From NCBI RefSeq assembly GCF_026212465.1, contig NC_080051.1:955001-1019000 (forward strand): a stretch of DNA of 64,000 nt, written 5' to 3'. Positions within the stretch are counted from its first letter, which is position 1. Every line of letters begins with the position of its first letter. The notes beneath the pieces were generated by a model. That model saw only the letters and a program-made list of their open reading frames with translations. It was not told the origin of the DNA and searched no databases. This DNA comes from Amaranthus tricolor. Lineage: Eukaryota; Streptophyta; Magnoliopsida; Caryophyllales; Amaranthaceae. The position numbers were made by a program, and so were the translations under genes. Shown piece by piece: positions 27,866 through 43,160 of this stretch.

Positions 27866-30800
27866 CAAGGATCAATGATCAATGAAGAATGAACAAGGAT
27901 CAATGATCAAAGAAGAATGAACGATGAAGAATGAACAAGGAACAATGATCAATGAAGAATGAACGATGAAGAATGAACAAGGATTAATGGTCAATGACGA
28001 ATGAACGATGAAGAATGAACAAGGATCAATGATCAATGAAGAATGAACGATGAAGAATGAACAAGGATCAATGATCAATGAAGAATGAACGACGAAGAAT
28101 GAACAAGAATTAATGGTCAATGACGAATGAACGATGAAGAATGAACAAGGATCAATGATCAATGACGAATGAACGATGAAGAATGAACAAGGATCAATGA
28201 TCAATGAAGAATGAACGATGAAGAATGAACAAGGAATAATGGTCAATGACGAATGAACGATGAAGAATGAACAAGGATCAATGATCAATGACGAATGAAC
28301 GATGAAGAATGAACAAGGATCAATGATCAATGAAGAATGAACAAGGATCAATGATCAAAGAAGAATGAACGATAAAGAATGAACAAGGATCAATGATCAA
28401 TGAAGAATGAACGATGAAGAATGAACAAGGATTAATGGTCAATGACGAATGAACGATGAAGAATGAACAAGGATCAATGATCAATGAAGAATGAACGATG
28501 AAGAATGAACAAGGATTAATGGTCAATGAAGAATGAACGATGAAGAATGAACAAGGATTAATGGTCAATGACGAATGAATGATGAAGAATGAACAAGGAT
28601 CAATGATCAATGACGAATGAACGATGAAGAATGAACAAGGATCAATGATCAATGACGAATGAACGATGAAGAATGAACAAGGATCAATGATCAATGAAGA
28701 ATGAACGATGAAGAACGAACAAGGAGTAATGGTCAATGACGAATGAACGATGAAGAATGAACAAGGATCAATGATCAATGACGAATGAACGATGAAGAAT
28801 GAACAAGGATCAATGATCAATGAAGAATGAACGATGAAGAATGAACAAGGATCAATGATCAATGAAGAATGAACGATGAAGAATGAACAAGGATCAATTC
28901 TCAATGAAGAATGAACGATGAAGAATGAACAAGGAACAATGATCAATGAAGAATGAACGATGAACAATGAACAAGGATTAATGGTCAATGACGAATGGAT
29001 CAATGATCAATGAAGAATGAGCGATGAAGAATGAACAAGGAGTAATGGTCAATGACGAATGAACGATGAAGAATGAACAAGGATCAATGATCAATGACGA
29101 ATGAACGATGAAGAATGAACAAGGATCAATGATCAATGACGAATGAACGATGAAGAATGAACAAGGATCAATGATCAATGAAGAATGAACAAGGATCAAT
29201 GATCAAAGAAGAATGAACGATGAAGAATGAACAAGGAACAATGATCAATGAAGAATGAACGATGAAGAATGAACAAGGATTAATGGTCAATGACGAATGA
29301 ACGATGAAGAATGAACAAGGATCAATGATCAATGAAGAATGAACGATGAAGAATGAACATGGATCAATGATCAATGAAGAATGAACGATGAAGAATGAAC
29401 AAGGATCAATTCTCAATGAAGAATGAACGATGAAGAATGAACAAGGAACAATGATCAATGAAGAATGAACGATGAAGAATGAACAACGATCATCAATGAA
29501 GAATGAACGATGAAGAATGAACAAGGAACAATGATCAATGAAGAATGATCGATGAAGAATGAGCAAGGATTAATGGTCAATGACGAATGAACGATGAAGA
29601 ATGAACAAGGATCAATGCTCAATGAAGAATGAACGATGAAGAATGAACAAGGATCAATGATCAATGAAGAATGAACGATGAAGAATGAACAAGGATTAAT
29701 GGTCAATGACGAATGAACGATGAAGAATGAACGAGGATCAATGATCAATGAAGAATGAACGATGAAGAATGAACAAGGATTAATGGTCAATGACGAATGA
29801 ACGATGAAGAATAAACAAGGATCAATGATCAATGACGAATGAACGATGAAGAATGAACAAGGATCAATGATCAATGACGAATGAACGATGAAGAATGAAC
29901 AAGGATCAATGATCAATGAAGAATGAACAAGGATCAATGATCAAAGAAGAATGAACGATGAAGAATGAACAAGGATCAATGATCAATGAAGAATGAACGA
30001 AGAAGAATGAACAAGGAGTAATAGTCAATGACGAATGAACGATGAAGAATGAACAAGGATCAATGATCAATGACGAATGAACGATGAAGAATGAACAAGG
30101 ATCAATGATCAATGAAGAATGAACGATGAAGAATGAACAAGGATCAATGATTAATGAAGAATGAACAAGGATCAATGATCAAAGAAGAATGAACGATGAA
30201 GAATGAACAAGGATTAATGGTCAATGACGAATGAACGATGAAGAATGAACAAGGATTAATGGTCAATGACGAATGAACGATGAAGAATGAACAAGGGTCA
30301 ATGATCAATGAAGAATGAACGATGAAGAATGAACAAGGATTAATGGTCAATGACGAATGAATGATGAAGAATGAACAAGGATCAATGATCAATGACGAAT
30401 GAACGATGAAGAATGAACAAGGATCAATGATCAATGAAGAATGAACGATGAAGAATGAACAAGGAACAATGATCAATGAAGAATGAACGATGAAGAATGA
30501 ACAAGGATTAATGGTCAATGACGAATGAACGATGAAGACTGAACAAGGATCAATGATCAATGATCAATGAAGAATGAACGATGAAGAATGAACAAGGATC
30601 AATGATCAATGAAGAATGAACGACGAAGAATGAACAAGGATTAATGGTCAATGACGAATGAACGATGAAGAATGAACAAGGATCAATGATCAATGACGAA
30701 TGAACGATGAAAAATGAACAAGGATCAATGATCAATGACTAATGAACGATGAAGAATGAACAAGGATCAATGATTAATGAAGAATGAACAAGGATCAATG

Positions 30801-33150
30801 ATCAAAGAAGAATGAACGATGAAGAATGAACAAGGATTAATGGTCAATGACGAATGAACGATGAAGAATGAACAAGGATCAATGATCAATGAAGAATGAA
30901 CGATGAAGAATGAACAAGGATTAATGGTCAATGACGAATGAACGATGAAGAATGAACAAGGATCAATGATCAATGAGGAATGAACGATGAAGAATGAACA
31001 AGGATCAATTCTCAATGAAGAATGAACGATGAAGAATGAACAAGGATCAATTCTCAATGAAGAATGAACGATGAAGAATGAACAAGGAACAATGATCAAT
31101 GAAGAATGAACGATGAAGAATGAACAAGGATTAATGGTCAATGACGAATGAACGATGAAGAATGAACAAGGATCAATGATCAATGAAGAATGAACGATGA
31201 AGAATGAACAAGGATTAATGGTCAATGACGAATGAATGATGAAGAATGAACAAGAATCAATGATTAATGACGAATGAACGATGAAGAATGAACAAGGATC
31301 AATGATCAATGACGAATGAACGATGAAGAATGAACAAGGATCAATGATCAATGAAGAATGAACGATGAAGAATGAAAAAGGAGTAATGGTCAATGACGAA
31401 TGAACGATGAAGAATGAACAAGGAACAATGATCAATGACGAATGAACGATGAAGAATGAACAAGGATCAATGATCAATGAAGAATGAACGATGAAGAATG
31501 AACAAGGAGTAATGGTCAATGACGAATGAACGATGAAGAATGAACAAGGATCAATGATCAATGAGTAATGAACGTTGAAGAATGAACAAGGATCAATGAT
31601 TAATGAAGAATGAACAAGGATCAATCATCAAAGAAGAATGAACGATGAAGAATGAACAAGGATCAATGATCAATGAAGAATGAACGATGAAGAATGAACA
31701 AGGAATAATGGTCAATGACGAATGAACGATGAAGAATGAACAAGGATCAATGATCAATGACGAATGAACGATGAAGATGAACAAGGATCAATGATCAATG
31801 AAGAATGAACAAGGATCAATGATCAAAGAAGAATGAACGATGAAGAATGAACAAGGATCAATGATCAATGAAGAATGAACGATGAAGAATGAACAAGGAT
31901 TAATGGTCAATGACGAATGAACGATGAAGAATGAACAAGGATCAATGATCAATGAAGAATGAACGATGAAGAATGAACGATGAAGAATGAACAAGGAGTA
32001 ATGGTCAATGACGAATGAACGATGAAGAATGAACAAGGATCAATGATCAATGACGAATGAACGATGAAGAATGAACAAGGATCAATGATCAATGAAGAAT
32101 GAACGATGAAGAATGAACAAGGATCAATGATCAATGAAGAATGAACGATGAAGAATGAACAAGGATCAATTCTCAATGAAGAATGAACGATGAAGAATGA
32201 ACAAGGAACAATGATCAATGAAGAATGAACGATGAAGAATGAACAAGGATTAATGGTCAATGACGAATGGATCAATGATCAATGAAGAATGAACGATGAA
32301 GAATGAACAAGGAGTAATGGTCAATGACGAATGAACGATGAAGAATGAACAAGGATCAATGATCAATGACGAATGAACGATGAAGAATGAACAAGGATCA
32401 ATGATCAATGACGAATGAACGATGAAGAATGAACAAGGATCAATGATCAATGAAGAATGAACAAGGATCAATGATCAAAGAAGAATGAACGATGAAGAAT
32501 GAACAAGGAACAATGATCAATGAAGAATGAACGATGAAGAATGAACAAGGATTAATGGTCAATGACGAATGAACGATGAAGAATGAACAAGGATCAATGA
32601 TCAATGAAGAATGAACGATGAAGAATGAACAAGGATCAATGATCAATGAAGAATGAACGACGAAGAATGAACAAGGATTAATGGTCAATGACGAATGAAC
32701 GATGAAGAATGAACATGGATCATTGATCAATGACGAATGAACGATGAAGAATGAACAAGGAACAATGATCAATGAAGAATGATCGATGAAGAATGAGCAA
32801 GGATTAATGGTCAATGACGAATGAACGATGAAGAATGAACAAGGATCAATGCTCAATGAAGAATGAACGATGAAGAATGAACAAGGATCAATGACCAATG
32901 AAGAATGAACGATGAAGAATGAACAAGGATTAATGGTCAATGACGAATGAACGATGAAGAATGAACGAGGATCAATGATCATTGAAGAATGAACGATGAA
33001 GAATGAACAAGGATTAATGGTCAATGACGAATGAACGATGAAGAATGAACAAGGATCAATGATCAATGAAGAATGAACGATGAAGAATGAACAAGGATTA
33101 ATGGTCAATGTTGAATGAACGATGAAGAATGAACAAGGATCAATGATCAA
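27866..33150 (+). repeat. 5.5-kb higher-order repeat, copy 2
   Basis: Copy of 22,360-27,865. It carries the 4-bp deletion near 29,490 (here preceded by GAACAACGATC), GAAGACTGAAC near 30,534-30,544, triple GATCAAT at 30,548-30,568, the 1-bp deletion near 31,776 and the off-phase junction near 32,264-32,279. Compared with copy 1 it has one inserted monomer near 28,520 and loses about 21 bp net in the last 700 bp. Confidence 0.85.
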
Positions 33151-34389
33151 TTACGAATGAACGATGAAGAATGAACAAGGATCAATTCTCAATGAAGAAT
33201 GAACGATGAAGAATGAACAAGGAACAATGATCAATGAAGAATGAACGATGAAGAATGAACAAGGATTAATGGTCAATGATGAATGGATCAATGATCAATG
33301 AAGAATGAACGATGAAGAATGAACAAGGAGTAATGGTCAATGACGAATGAACGATGAAGAATGAACAAGGATCAATGATCAATGACGAATGAACGATGAA
33401 GAATGAACAAGGATCAATGATCAATGACGAATGAACGATGAAGAATGAACAAGGATCAATGATCAATGAAGAATGAACAAGGATCAATGATCAAAGAAGA
33501 ATGAACGATGAAGAATGAACAAGGAACAATGATCAATGAAGAATGAACGATGAAGAATGAACAAGGATTAATGGTCAATGACGAATGAACGATGAAGAAT
33601 GAACAAGGATCAATGATCAATGAAGAATGAACGATGAAGAATGAACAAGGATCAATGATCAATGAAGAATGAACGACGAAGAATGAACAAGGATTAATGG
33701 TCAATGACGAATGAACGATGAAGAATGAACAAGGATCATTGATCAATGACGAATGAACGATGAAGAATGAACAAGGAACAATGATCAATGAAGAATGATC
33801 GATGAAGAATGAGCAAGGATTAATGGTCAATGACGAATGAACGATGAAGAATGAACAAGGATCAATGCTCAATGAAGAATGAACGATGAAGAATGAACAA
33901 GGATCAATGACCAATGAAGAATGAACGATGAAGAATGAACAAGGATTAATGGTCAATGACGAATGAACGATGAAGAATAAACAAGGATCAATGATCAATG
34001 ACGAATGAACGATGAAGAATGAACAAGGATCAATGATCAATGACGAATGAACGATGAAGAATGAACAAGGATCAATGATCAATGAAGAATGAACAAGGAT
34101 CAATGATCAAAGAAGAATGAACGATGAAGAATGAACAAGGATCAATGATCAATGAAGAATGAACGAAGAAGAATGAACAAGGAGTAATAGTCAATGACGA
34201 ATGAACGATGAAGAATGAACAAGATTCAATGATCAATGACGAATGAACGATGAAGAATGAACAAGGATCAATGATCAATGAAGAATGAACAAGGATCAAT
34301 GATCAAAGAAGAATGAACGATGAAGAATTAACAAGGATCAATGATCAATGAAGAATGAACGATGAAGAATGAACAAGGATTAATGGTCA
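33151..34389 (+). repeat. Partial third copy related to 32,250-33,150
   Basis: 33,266-34,103 repeats the order of 32,250-33,150 at an offset of 1,016 bp, with the off-phase junction (here GATGAATGGATC) near 33,278-33,289. It is shortened internally relative to 26,934-27,665. The rest, 34,104-34,389, consists of short and full monomers with no unique sequence. Confidence 0.75.
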
Positions 34390-37300
34390 ATGACGAATGA
34401 ACGATGAAGAATGAACAAGGATCAATGAAGAATGAACGATGAAGAATGAACAAGGATTAATGGTCAATGACAAATGAACGATGAAGAATGAACAAGGATC
34501 AATGATCAATGACGAATGAACGATGAAGAATGAACAAGGATCAATAATCAATGACGAATGAACGATGAAGAATGAACAAGGATCAATGATCAATGACGAA
34601 TGAACGATGAAGAATGAACAAGGATCAATGATCAGTGACGAATGAACGATGAAGAATGAACAAGGATCAATGATCAATGAAGAATGAACAAGGATCAATG
34701 ATCAAAGAAGAATGAACGATGAAGAATGAACAAGGATCAATGATCAATAAAGAATGAACGATGAAGAATGAACAAGGATCAATGATCAATGAAGAATGAA
34801 CGATGAAGAATGAACAAGGATCAATTCTCAATGAAGAATGAACGATGAAGAATGAACAAGGATCAATTCTCAATGAAGAATGAACGATGAAGAATGAACA
34901 AGGAACAATGATCAATGAAGAATGAACGATGAAGAATGAACAAGGATTAATGGTCAATGACGAATGAACGATGAAGAATGAACAAGGATCAATGATCAAT
35001 GAAGAATGAACGATGAAGAATGAACAAGGATCAATGATCAATGAAGAATGAACGACGAAGAATGAACAAGGATTAATGGTCAATGACGAATGAACGATGA
35101 AGAATGAACAAGGATCAATGATCAATGACCAATGACGAATGAACGATGAAGAATGAACAAGGATCAATGATCAATGAAGAATGAACGATGAAGAATGAAC
35201 AAGGAGTAATGGTCAATGACGAATGAACGATGAAGAATGAACAAGGATCAATGATCAATGACTAATGAACGATGAAGAATGAACAAGGATCATTGATTAA
35301 TGAAGAATGAACAAGGATCAATGATCAAAGAAGAATGAACGATGAAGAATGAACAAGGATCAATGATCAATGAAGAATGAACGATGAAGAATGAACAAGG
35401 AATAATGGTCAATGACGAATGAACGATGAAGAATGAACAAGGATCAATGATCAATGACGAATGAACGATGAAGAATGAACAAGGATCAATGATCAATGAA
35501 GAATGAACAAGGATCAATGATCAAAGAAGAATGAACGATGAAGAATGAACAAGGATCAATGATCAATGAAGAATGAACGATGAAGAATGAACAAGGATTA
35601 ATGGTCAATGACGAATGAACGATGAAGAATGAACAAGGATCAATGATCAATGAAGAATGAACGATAAAGAATGAACAAGGAACAATGATCAATGAAGAAT
35701 GATCGATGAAGAATGAGCAAGGATTAATGGTCAATGACGAATGAACGATGAAGAATGAACAAGGATCAATTCTCAATGAAGAATGAACGATGAAGAATGA
35801 ACAAGGATCAATTCTCAATGAAGAATGAACGATGAAGAATGAACAAGGATTAATGGTCAATGACGAATGAATGATGAAGAATGAACGAGGATCAATGATC
35901 AATGACGAATGAACGATGAAGAATGAACAAGGATCAATGATCAATGACGAATGAACGATGAAGAATGAACAAGGATCAATGATCAATGAAGAATGAACGA
36001 TGAAGAATGAACAAGGAGTAATGGTCAATGACGAATGAACGATGAAGAATGAACAAGGATCAATGATCAATGACGAATGAACGATGAAGAATGAACAAGG
36101 ATCAATGATCAATGAAGAATGAACAAGGATCAATGGTCAATGACGAATGAACGATGAAGAATGAACAAAGATTAATGGTCAATGACGAATGAACGATGAA
36201 GAATGAACAAGGATCAATGATCAATGACGAATGAACGATGAAGAATGAACAAGGATCAATGATCAATGAAGAATGAACGATGAAGAATGAACAAGGAACA
36301 ATGATCAATGAAGAATGATCGATGAAGAATGAGCAAGGATTAATGGTCAATGACGAATGAACGATGAAGAATGAACAAGGATCAATTCTCAATGAAGAAT
36401 GAACGATGAAGAATGAACAAGGATCAATTCTCAATGAAGAATGAACGATGAAGAATGAACAAGGAACAATGATCAATGAAGAATGAACGATGAAGAATGA
36501 ACAAGGATTAATGGTCAATGACGAATGAACGATGAAGAATGAACAAGGATCAATGATCAATGAAGAATGAACGATGAAGAATGAACAAGGATCAATGATC
36601 AATGAAGAATGAACGACGAAGAATGAACAAGGATTAATGGTCAATGACGAATGAACGATGAAGAATGAACAAGGATCAATGATCAATGACGAATGAACGA
36701 TGAAGAATGAACAAGGATCAATGATCAATGAAGAATGAACGATGAAGAATGAACAAGGAGTAATGGTCAATGACGAATGAACGATGAAGAATGAACAAGG
36801 ATCAATGATCAATGACTAATGAACGATGAAGAATGAACAAGGATCATTGATTAATGAAGAATGAACAAGGATCAATGATCAAAGAAGAATGAACGATGAA
36901 GAATGAACAAGGATCAATGATCAATGAAGAATGAACGATGAAGAATGAACAAGGAATAATGGTCAATGACGAATGAACGATGAAGAATGAACAAGGATCA
37001 ATGATCAATGACGAATGAACGATGAAGAATGAACAAGGATCAATGATCAATGAAGAATGAACGATGAAGAACGAACAAGGAGTAATGGTCAATGACGAAT
37101 GAACGATGAAGAATGAACAATGATCAATGATCAATGACGAATGAACGATGAAGAATGAACAAGGATCAATGATCAATGAAGAATGAACGATAAAGAATGA
37201 ACAAGGATTAATGGTCAATGACGAATGAATGATGAAGAATGAACGAGGATCAATGATCAATGACGAATGAACGATGAAGAATGAACAAGGATCATTGATT

Positions 37301-37410
37301 AATGAAGAATGAACAAGGATCAATGATCAAAGAAGAATGAACGATGAAGAATGAACAAGGATCAATGATCAATGAAGAATGAACGATGAAGAATGAACAA
37401 GGAATAATGG
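34390..37410 (+). repeat. 3,024-bp higher-order repeat, copy 1
   Basis: Repeated at 37,411-40,434 with an offset of exactly 3,024 bp (72 x 42). Conceptual translations over 34,667-35,167, 35,486-36,133, 36,102-36,812 and 36,844-37,323 are identical to those 3,024 bp downstream. A private inserted heptamer, GACCAAT, near 35,127-35,133 is shared with 38,151-38,157. One visible difference is GACAAAT near 34,467 against GATAAAT near 37,491. The left edge is approximate. Confidence 0.9.
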
Positions 37411-40400
37411 TCAATGACGAATGAACGATGAAGAATGAACAAGGATCAATGAAGAATGAACGATGAAGAATGAACAAGGATTAATGGTCAATGATAAATG
37501 AACGATGAAGAATGAACAAGGATCAATGATCAATGACGAATGAACGATGAAGAATGAACAAGGATCAATAATCAATGACGAATGAACGATGAAGAATGAA
37601 CAAGGATCAATGATCAATGACGAATGAACGATGAAGAATGAACAAGGATCAATGATCAGTGACGAATGAACGATGAAGAATGAACAAGGATCAATGATCA
37701 ATGAAGAATGAACAAGGATCAATGATCAAAGAAGAATGAACGATGAAGAATGAACAAGGATCAATGATCAATAAAGAATGAACGATGAAGAATGAACAAG
37801 GATCAATGATCAATGAAGAATGAACGATGAAGAATGAACAAGGATCAATTCTCAATGAAGAATGAACGATGAAGAATGAACAAGGATCAATTCTCAATGA
37901 AGAATGAACGATGAAGAATGAACAAGGAACAATGATCAATGAAGAATGAACGATGAAGAATGAACAAGGATTAATGGTCAATGACGAATGAACGATGAAG
38001 AATGAACAAGGATCAATGATCAATGAAGAATGAACGATGAAGAATGAACAAGGATCAATGATCAATGAAGAATGAACGACGAAGAATGAACAAGGATTAA
38101 TGGTCAATGACGAATGAACGATGAAGAATGAACAAGGATCAATGATCAATGACCAATGACGAATGAACGATGAAGAATGAACAAGGATCAATGATCAATG
38201 AAGAATGAACGATGAAGAATGAACAAGGAGTAATGGTCAATGACGAATGAACGATGAAGAATGAACAAGGATCAATGATCAATGACTAATGAACGATGAA
38301 GAATGAACAAGGATCATTGATTAATGAAGAATGAACAAGGATCAATGATCAAAGAAGAATGAACGATGAAGAATGAACAAGGATCAATGATCAATGAAGA
38401 ATGAACGATGAAGAATGAACAAGGAATAATGGTCAATGACGAATGAACGATGAAGAATGAACAAGGATCAATGATCAATGACGAATGAACGATGAAGAAT
38501 GAACAAGGATCAATGATCAATGAAGAATGAACAAGGATCAATGATCAAAGAAGAATGAACGATGAAGAATGAACAAGGATCAATGATCAATGAAGAATGA
38601 ACGATGAAGAATGAACAAGGATTAATGGTCAATGACGAATGAACGATGAAGAATGAACAAGGATCAATGATCAATGAAGAATGAACGATAAAGAATGAAC
38701 AAGGAACAATGATCAATGAAGAATGATCGATGAAGAATGAGCAAGGATTAATGGTCAATGACGAATGAACGATGAAGAATGAACAAGGATCAATTCTCAA
38801 TGAAGAATGAACGATGAAGAATGAACAAGGATCAATTCTCAATGAAGAATGAACGATGAAGAATGAACAAGGATTAATGGTCAATGACGAATGAATGATG
38901 AAGAATGAACGAGGATCAATGATCAATGACGAATGAACGATGAAGAATGAACAAGGATCAATGATCAATGACGAATGAACGATGAAGAATGAACAAGGAT
39001 CAATGATCAATGAAGAATGAACGATGAAGAATGAACAAGGAGTAATGGTCAATGACGAATGAACGATGAAGAATGAACAAGGATCAATGATCAATGACGA
39101 ATGAACGATGAAGAATGAACAAGGATCAATGATCAATGAAGAATGAACAAGGATCAATGGTCAATGACGAATGAACGATGAAGAATGAACAAAGATTAAT
39201 GGTCAATGACGAATGAACGATGAAGAATGAACAAGGATCAATGATCAATGACGAATGAACGATGAAGAATGAACAAGGATCAATGATCAATGAAGAATGA
39301 ACGATGAAGAATGAACAAGGAACAATGATCAATGAAGAATGATCGATGAAGAATGAGCAAGGATTAATGGTCAATGACGAATGAACGATGAAGAATGAAC
39401 AAGGATCAATTCTCAATGAAGAATGAACGATGAAGAATGAACAAGGATCAATTCTCAATGAAGAATGAACGATGAAGAATGAACAAGGAACAATGATCAA
39501 TGAAGAATGAACGATGAAGAATGAACAAGGATTAATGGTCAATGACGAATGAACGATGAAGAATGAACAAGGATCAATGATCAATGAAGAATGAACGATG
39601 AAGAATGAACAAGGATCAATGATCAATGAAGAATGAACGACGAAGAATGAACAAGGATTAATGGTCAATGACGAATGAACGATGAAGAATGAACAAGGAT
39701 CAATGATCAATGACGAATGAACGATGAAGAATGAACAAGGATCAATGATCAATGAAGAATGAACGATGAAGAATGAACAAGGAGTAATGGTCAATGACGA
39801 ATGAACGATGAAGAATGAACAAGGATCAATGATCAATGACTAATGAACGATGAAGAATGAACAAGGATCATTGATTAATGAAGAATGAACAAGGATCAAT
39901 GATCAAAGAAGAATGAACGATGAAGAATGAACAAGGATCAATGATCAATGAAGAATGAACGATGAAGAATGAACAAGGAATAATGGTCAATGACGAATGA
40001 ACGATGAAGAATGAACAAGGATCAATGATCAATGACGAATGAACGATGAAGAATGAACAAGGATCAATGATCAATGAAGAATGAACGATGAAGAACGAAC
40101 AAGGAGTAATGGTCAATGACGAATGAACGATGAAGAATGAACAATGATCAATGATCAATGACGAATGAACGATGAAGAATGAACAAGGATCAATGATCAA
40201 TGAAGAATGAACGATAAAGAATGAACAAGGATTAATGGTCAATGACGAATGAATGATGAAGAATGAACGAGGATCAATGATCAATGACGAATGAACGATG
40301 AAGAATGAACAAGGATCATTGATTAATGAAGAATGAACAAGGATCAATGATCAAAGAAGAATGAACGATGAAGAATGAACAAGGATCAATGATCAATGAA

Positions 40401-40434
40401 GAATGAACGATGAAGAATGAACAAGGAATAATGG
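37411..40434 (+). repeat. 3,024-bp higher-order repeat, copy 2
   Basis: Head-to-tail, near-perfect copy of 34,390-37,410. The opening few hundred bases, including GATAAAT, recur once more at 40,435-40,746 as the start of a truncated third copy before the order switches to that of the 4,228-bp repeat. Confidence 0.9.
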
Positions 40435-40714
40435 TCAATGACGAATGAACGATGAAGAATGAACAAGGATCAATGAAGAATGAACGATGAAGAATGAACA
40501 AGGATTAATGGTCAATGATAAATGAACGATGAAGAATGAACAAGGATCAATGATCAATGACGAATGAACGATGAAGAATGAACAAGGATCAATAATCAAT
40601 GACGAATGAACGATGAAGAATGAACAAGGATCAATGATCAATGACGAATGAACGATGAAGAATGAACAAGGATCAATGATCAGTGACGAATGAACGATGA
40701 AGAATGAACAAGGA

Positions 40715-43160
40715 TCAATGATCAATGAAGAATGAACAAGGATCAATGATCAAAGAAGAATGAACGATGAAGAATGAACAAGGATCAATGATCAATGAAG
40801 AATGAACGATGAAGAATGAACAAGGATCAATGATCAATGAAGAATGAACGATGAAGAATGTACAAGGATCAATTCTCAATGAAGAATGAACGATGAAGAA
40901 TGAACAAGGATCAATTCTCAATGAAGAATGAACGATGAAGAATGAACAAGGAACAATGATCAATGAAGAATGAACGATGAAGAATGAACAAGGATTAATG
41001 GTCAATGACGAATGAACGATGAAGAATGAACAAGGATCAATGATCAATGAAGAATGAACGATGAAGAATGAACAAGGATCAATGATCAATGAAGAATGAA
41101 CGACGAAGAATGAACAAGGATTAATGGTCAATGACGAATGAACGATGAAGAATGAACAAGGATCAATGATCAATGACGAATGAACGATGAAGAATGAACA
41201 AGGATCAATGATCAATGAAGAATGAACGATGAAGAATGAACAAGGAGTAATGGTCAATGACGAATGAACGATGAAGAATGAACAAGGATCAATGATCAAT
41301 GACTAATGAACGATGAAGAATGAACAAGGATCATTGATTAATGAAGAATGAACAAGGATCAATGATCAAAGAAGAATGAACGATGAAGAATGAACAAGGA
41401 TCAATGATCAATGAAGAATGAACGATGAAGAATGAACAAGGAATAATGGTCAATGACGAATGAACGATGAAGAATGAACAAGGATCAATGATCAATGACG
41501 AATGAACGATGAAGAATGAACAAGGATCAATGATCAATGAAGAATGAACAAGGATCAATGATCAAAGAAGAATGAACGATGAAGAATGAACAAGGATCAA
41601 TGATCAATGAAGAATGAACGATGAAGAATGAACAAGGATTAATGGTCAATGACGAATGAACGATGAAGAATGAACAAGGATCAATGATCAATGAAGAATG
41701 AACGATAAAGAATGAACAAGGATTAATGCTCAATGACGAATGAATGATGAAGAATGAACGAGGATCAATGATCAATGACGAATGAACGATGAAGAATGAA
41801 CAAGGATCAATGATCAATGACGAATGAACGATGAAGAATGAACAAGGATCAATGATCAATGAAGAATGAACGATGAAGAATGAACAAGGAGTAATGGTCA
41901 ATGACGAATGAACGATGAAGAATGAACAAGGATCAATGATCAATGACGAATGAACGATGAAGAATGAACAAGGATCAATGATCAATGAAGAATGAACAAG
42001 GATCAATGGTCAATGACGAATGAACGATGAAGAATGAACAAAGATTAATGGTCAATGACGAATGAACGATGAAGAATGAACAAGGATCAATGATCAATGA
42101 CGAATGAACGATGAAGAATGAACAAGGATCAATGATCAATGAAGAATGAACGATGAAGAATGAACAAGGAACAATGATCAATGAAGAATGATCGATGAAG
42201 AATGAGCAAGGATTAATGGTCAATGACGAATGAACGATGAAGAATGAACAAGGATCAATTCTCAATGAAGAATGAACGATGAAGAATGAACAAGGATCAA
42301 TTCTCAATGAAGAATGAACGATGAAGAATGAACAAGGAACAATGATCAATGAAGAATGAACGATGAAGAATGAACAAGGATTAATGGTCAATGACGAATG
42401 AACGATGAAGAATGAACAAGGATCAATGATCAATGAAGAATGAACGATGAAGAATGAACAAGGATCAATGATCAATGAAGAATGAACGACGAAGAATGAA
42501 CAAGGATTAATGGTCAATGACGAACGAACGATGAAGAATGAACAAGGATCAATGATCAATGACGAATGAACGATGAAGAATGAACAAGGATCAATGATCA
42601 ATGAAGAATGAACGATGAAGAATGAACAAGGAGTAATGGTCAATGACGAATGAACGATGAAGAATGAACAAGGATCAATGATCAATGACTAATGAACGAT
42701 GAAGAATGAACAAGGATCATTGATTAATGAAGAATGAACAAGGATCAATGATCAAAGAAGAATGAACGATGAAGAATGAACAAGGATCAATGATCAATGA
42801 AGAATGAACGATGAAGAATGAACAAGGAATAATGGTCAATGACGAATGAACGATGAAGAATGAACAAGGATCAATGATCAATGACGAATGAACGATGAAG
42901 AATGAACAAGGATCAATGATCAATGAAGAATGAACGATGAAGAACGAACAAGGAGTAATGGTCAATGACGAATGAACGATGAAGAATGAACAATGATCAA
43001 TGATCAATGACGAATGAACGATGAAGAATGAACAAGGATCAATGATCAATGAAGAATGAACGATAAAGAATGAACAAGGATTAATGGTCAATGACGAATG
43101 AATGATGAAGAATGAACGAGGATCAATGATCAATGACGAATGAACGATGAAGAATGAACA
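40715..43160 (+). repeat. 4,228-bp-offset repeat, copy 1
   Basis: The variant order from 40,715 to about 43,160 recurs at 44,943 to about 47,390 (604 x 7 = 4,228 bp apart). The copies differ at a few bases, for example GAATGTACAAGG near 40,857 here and TATCAATTC near 46,481 in the other copy. The segment also shares most of its order with 38,314-40,347, so it belongs to the same family as the 3,024-bp repeat. Confidence 0.8.
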
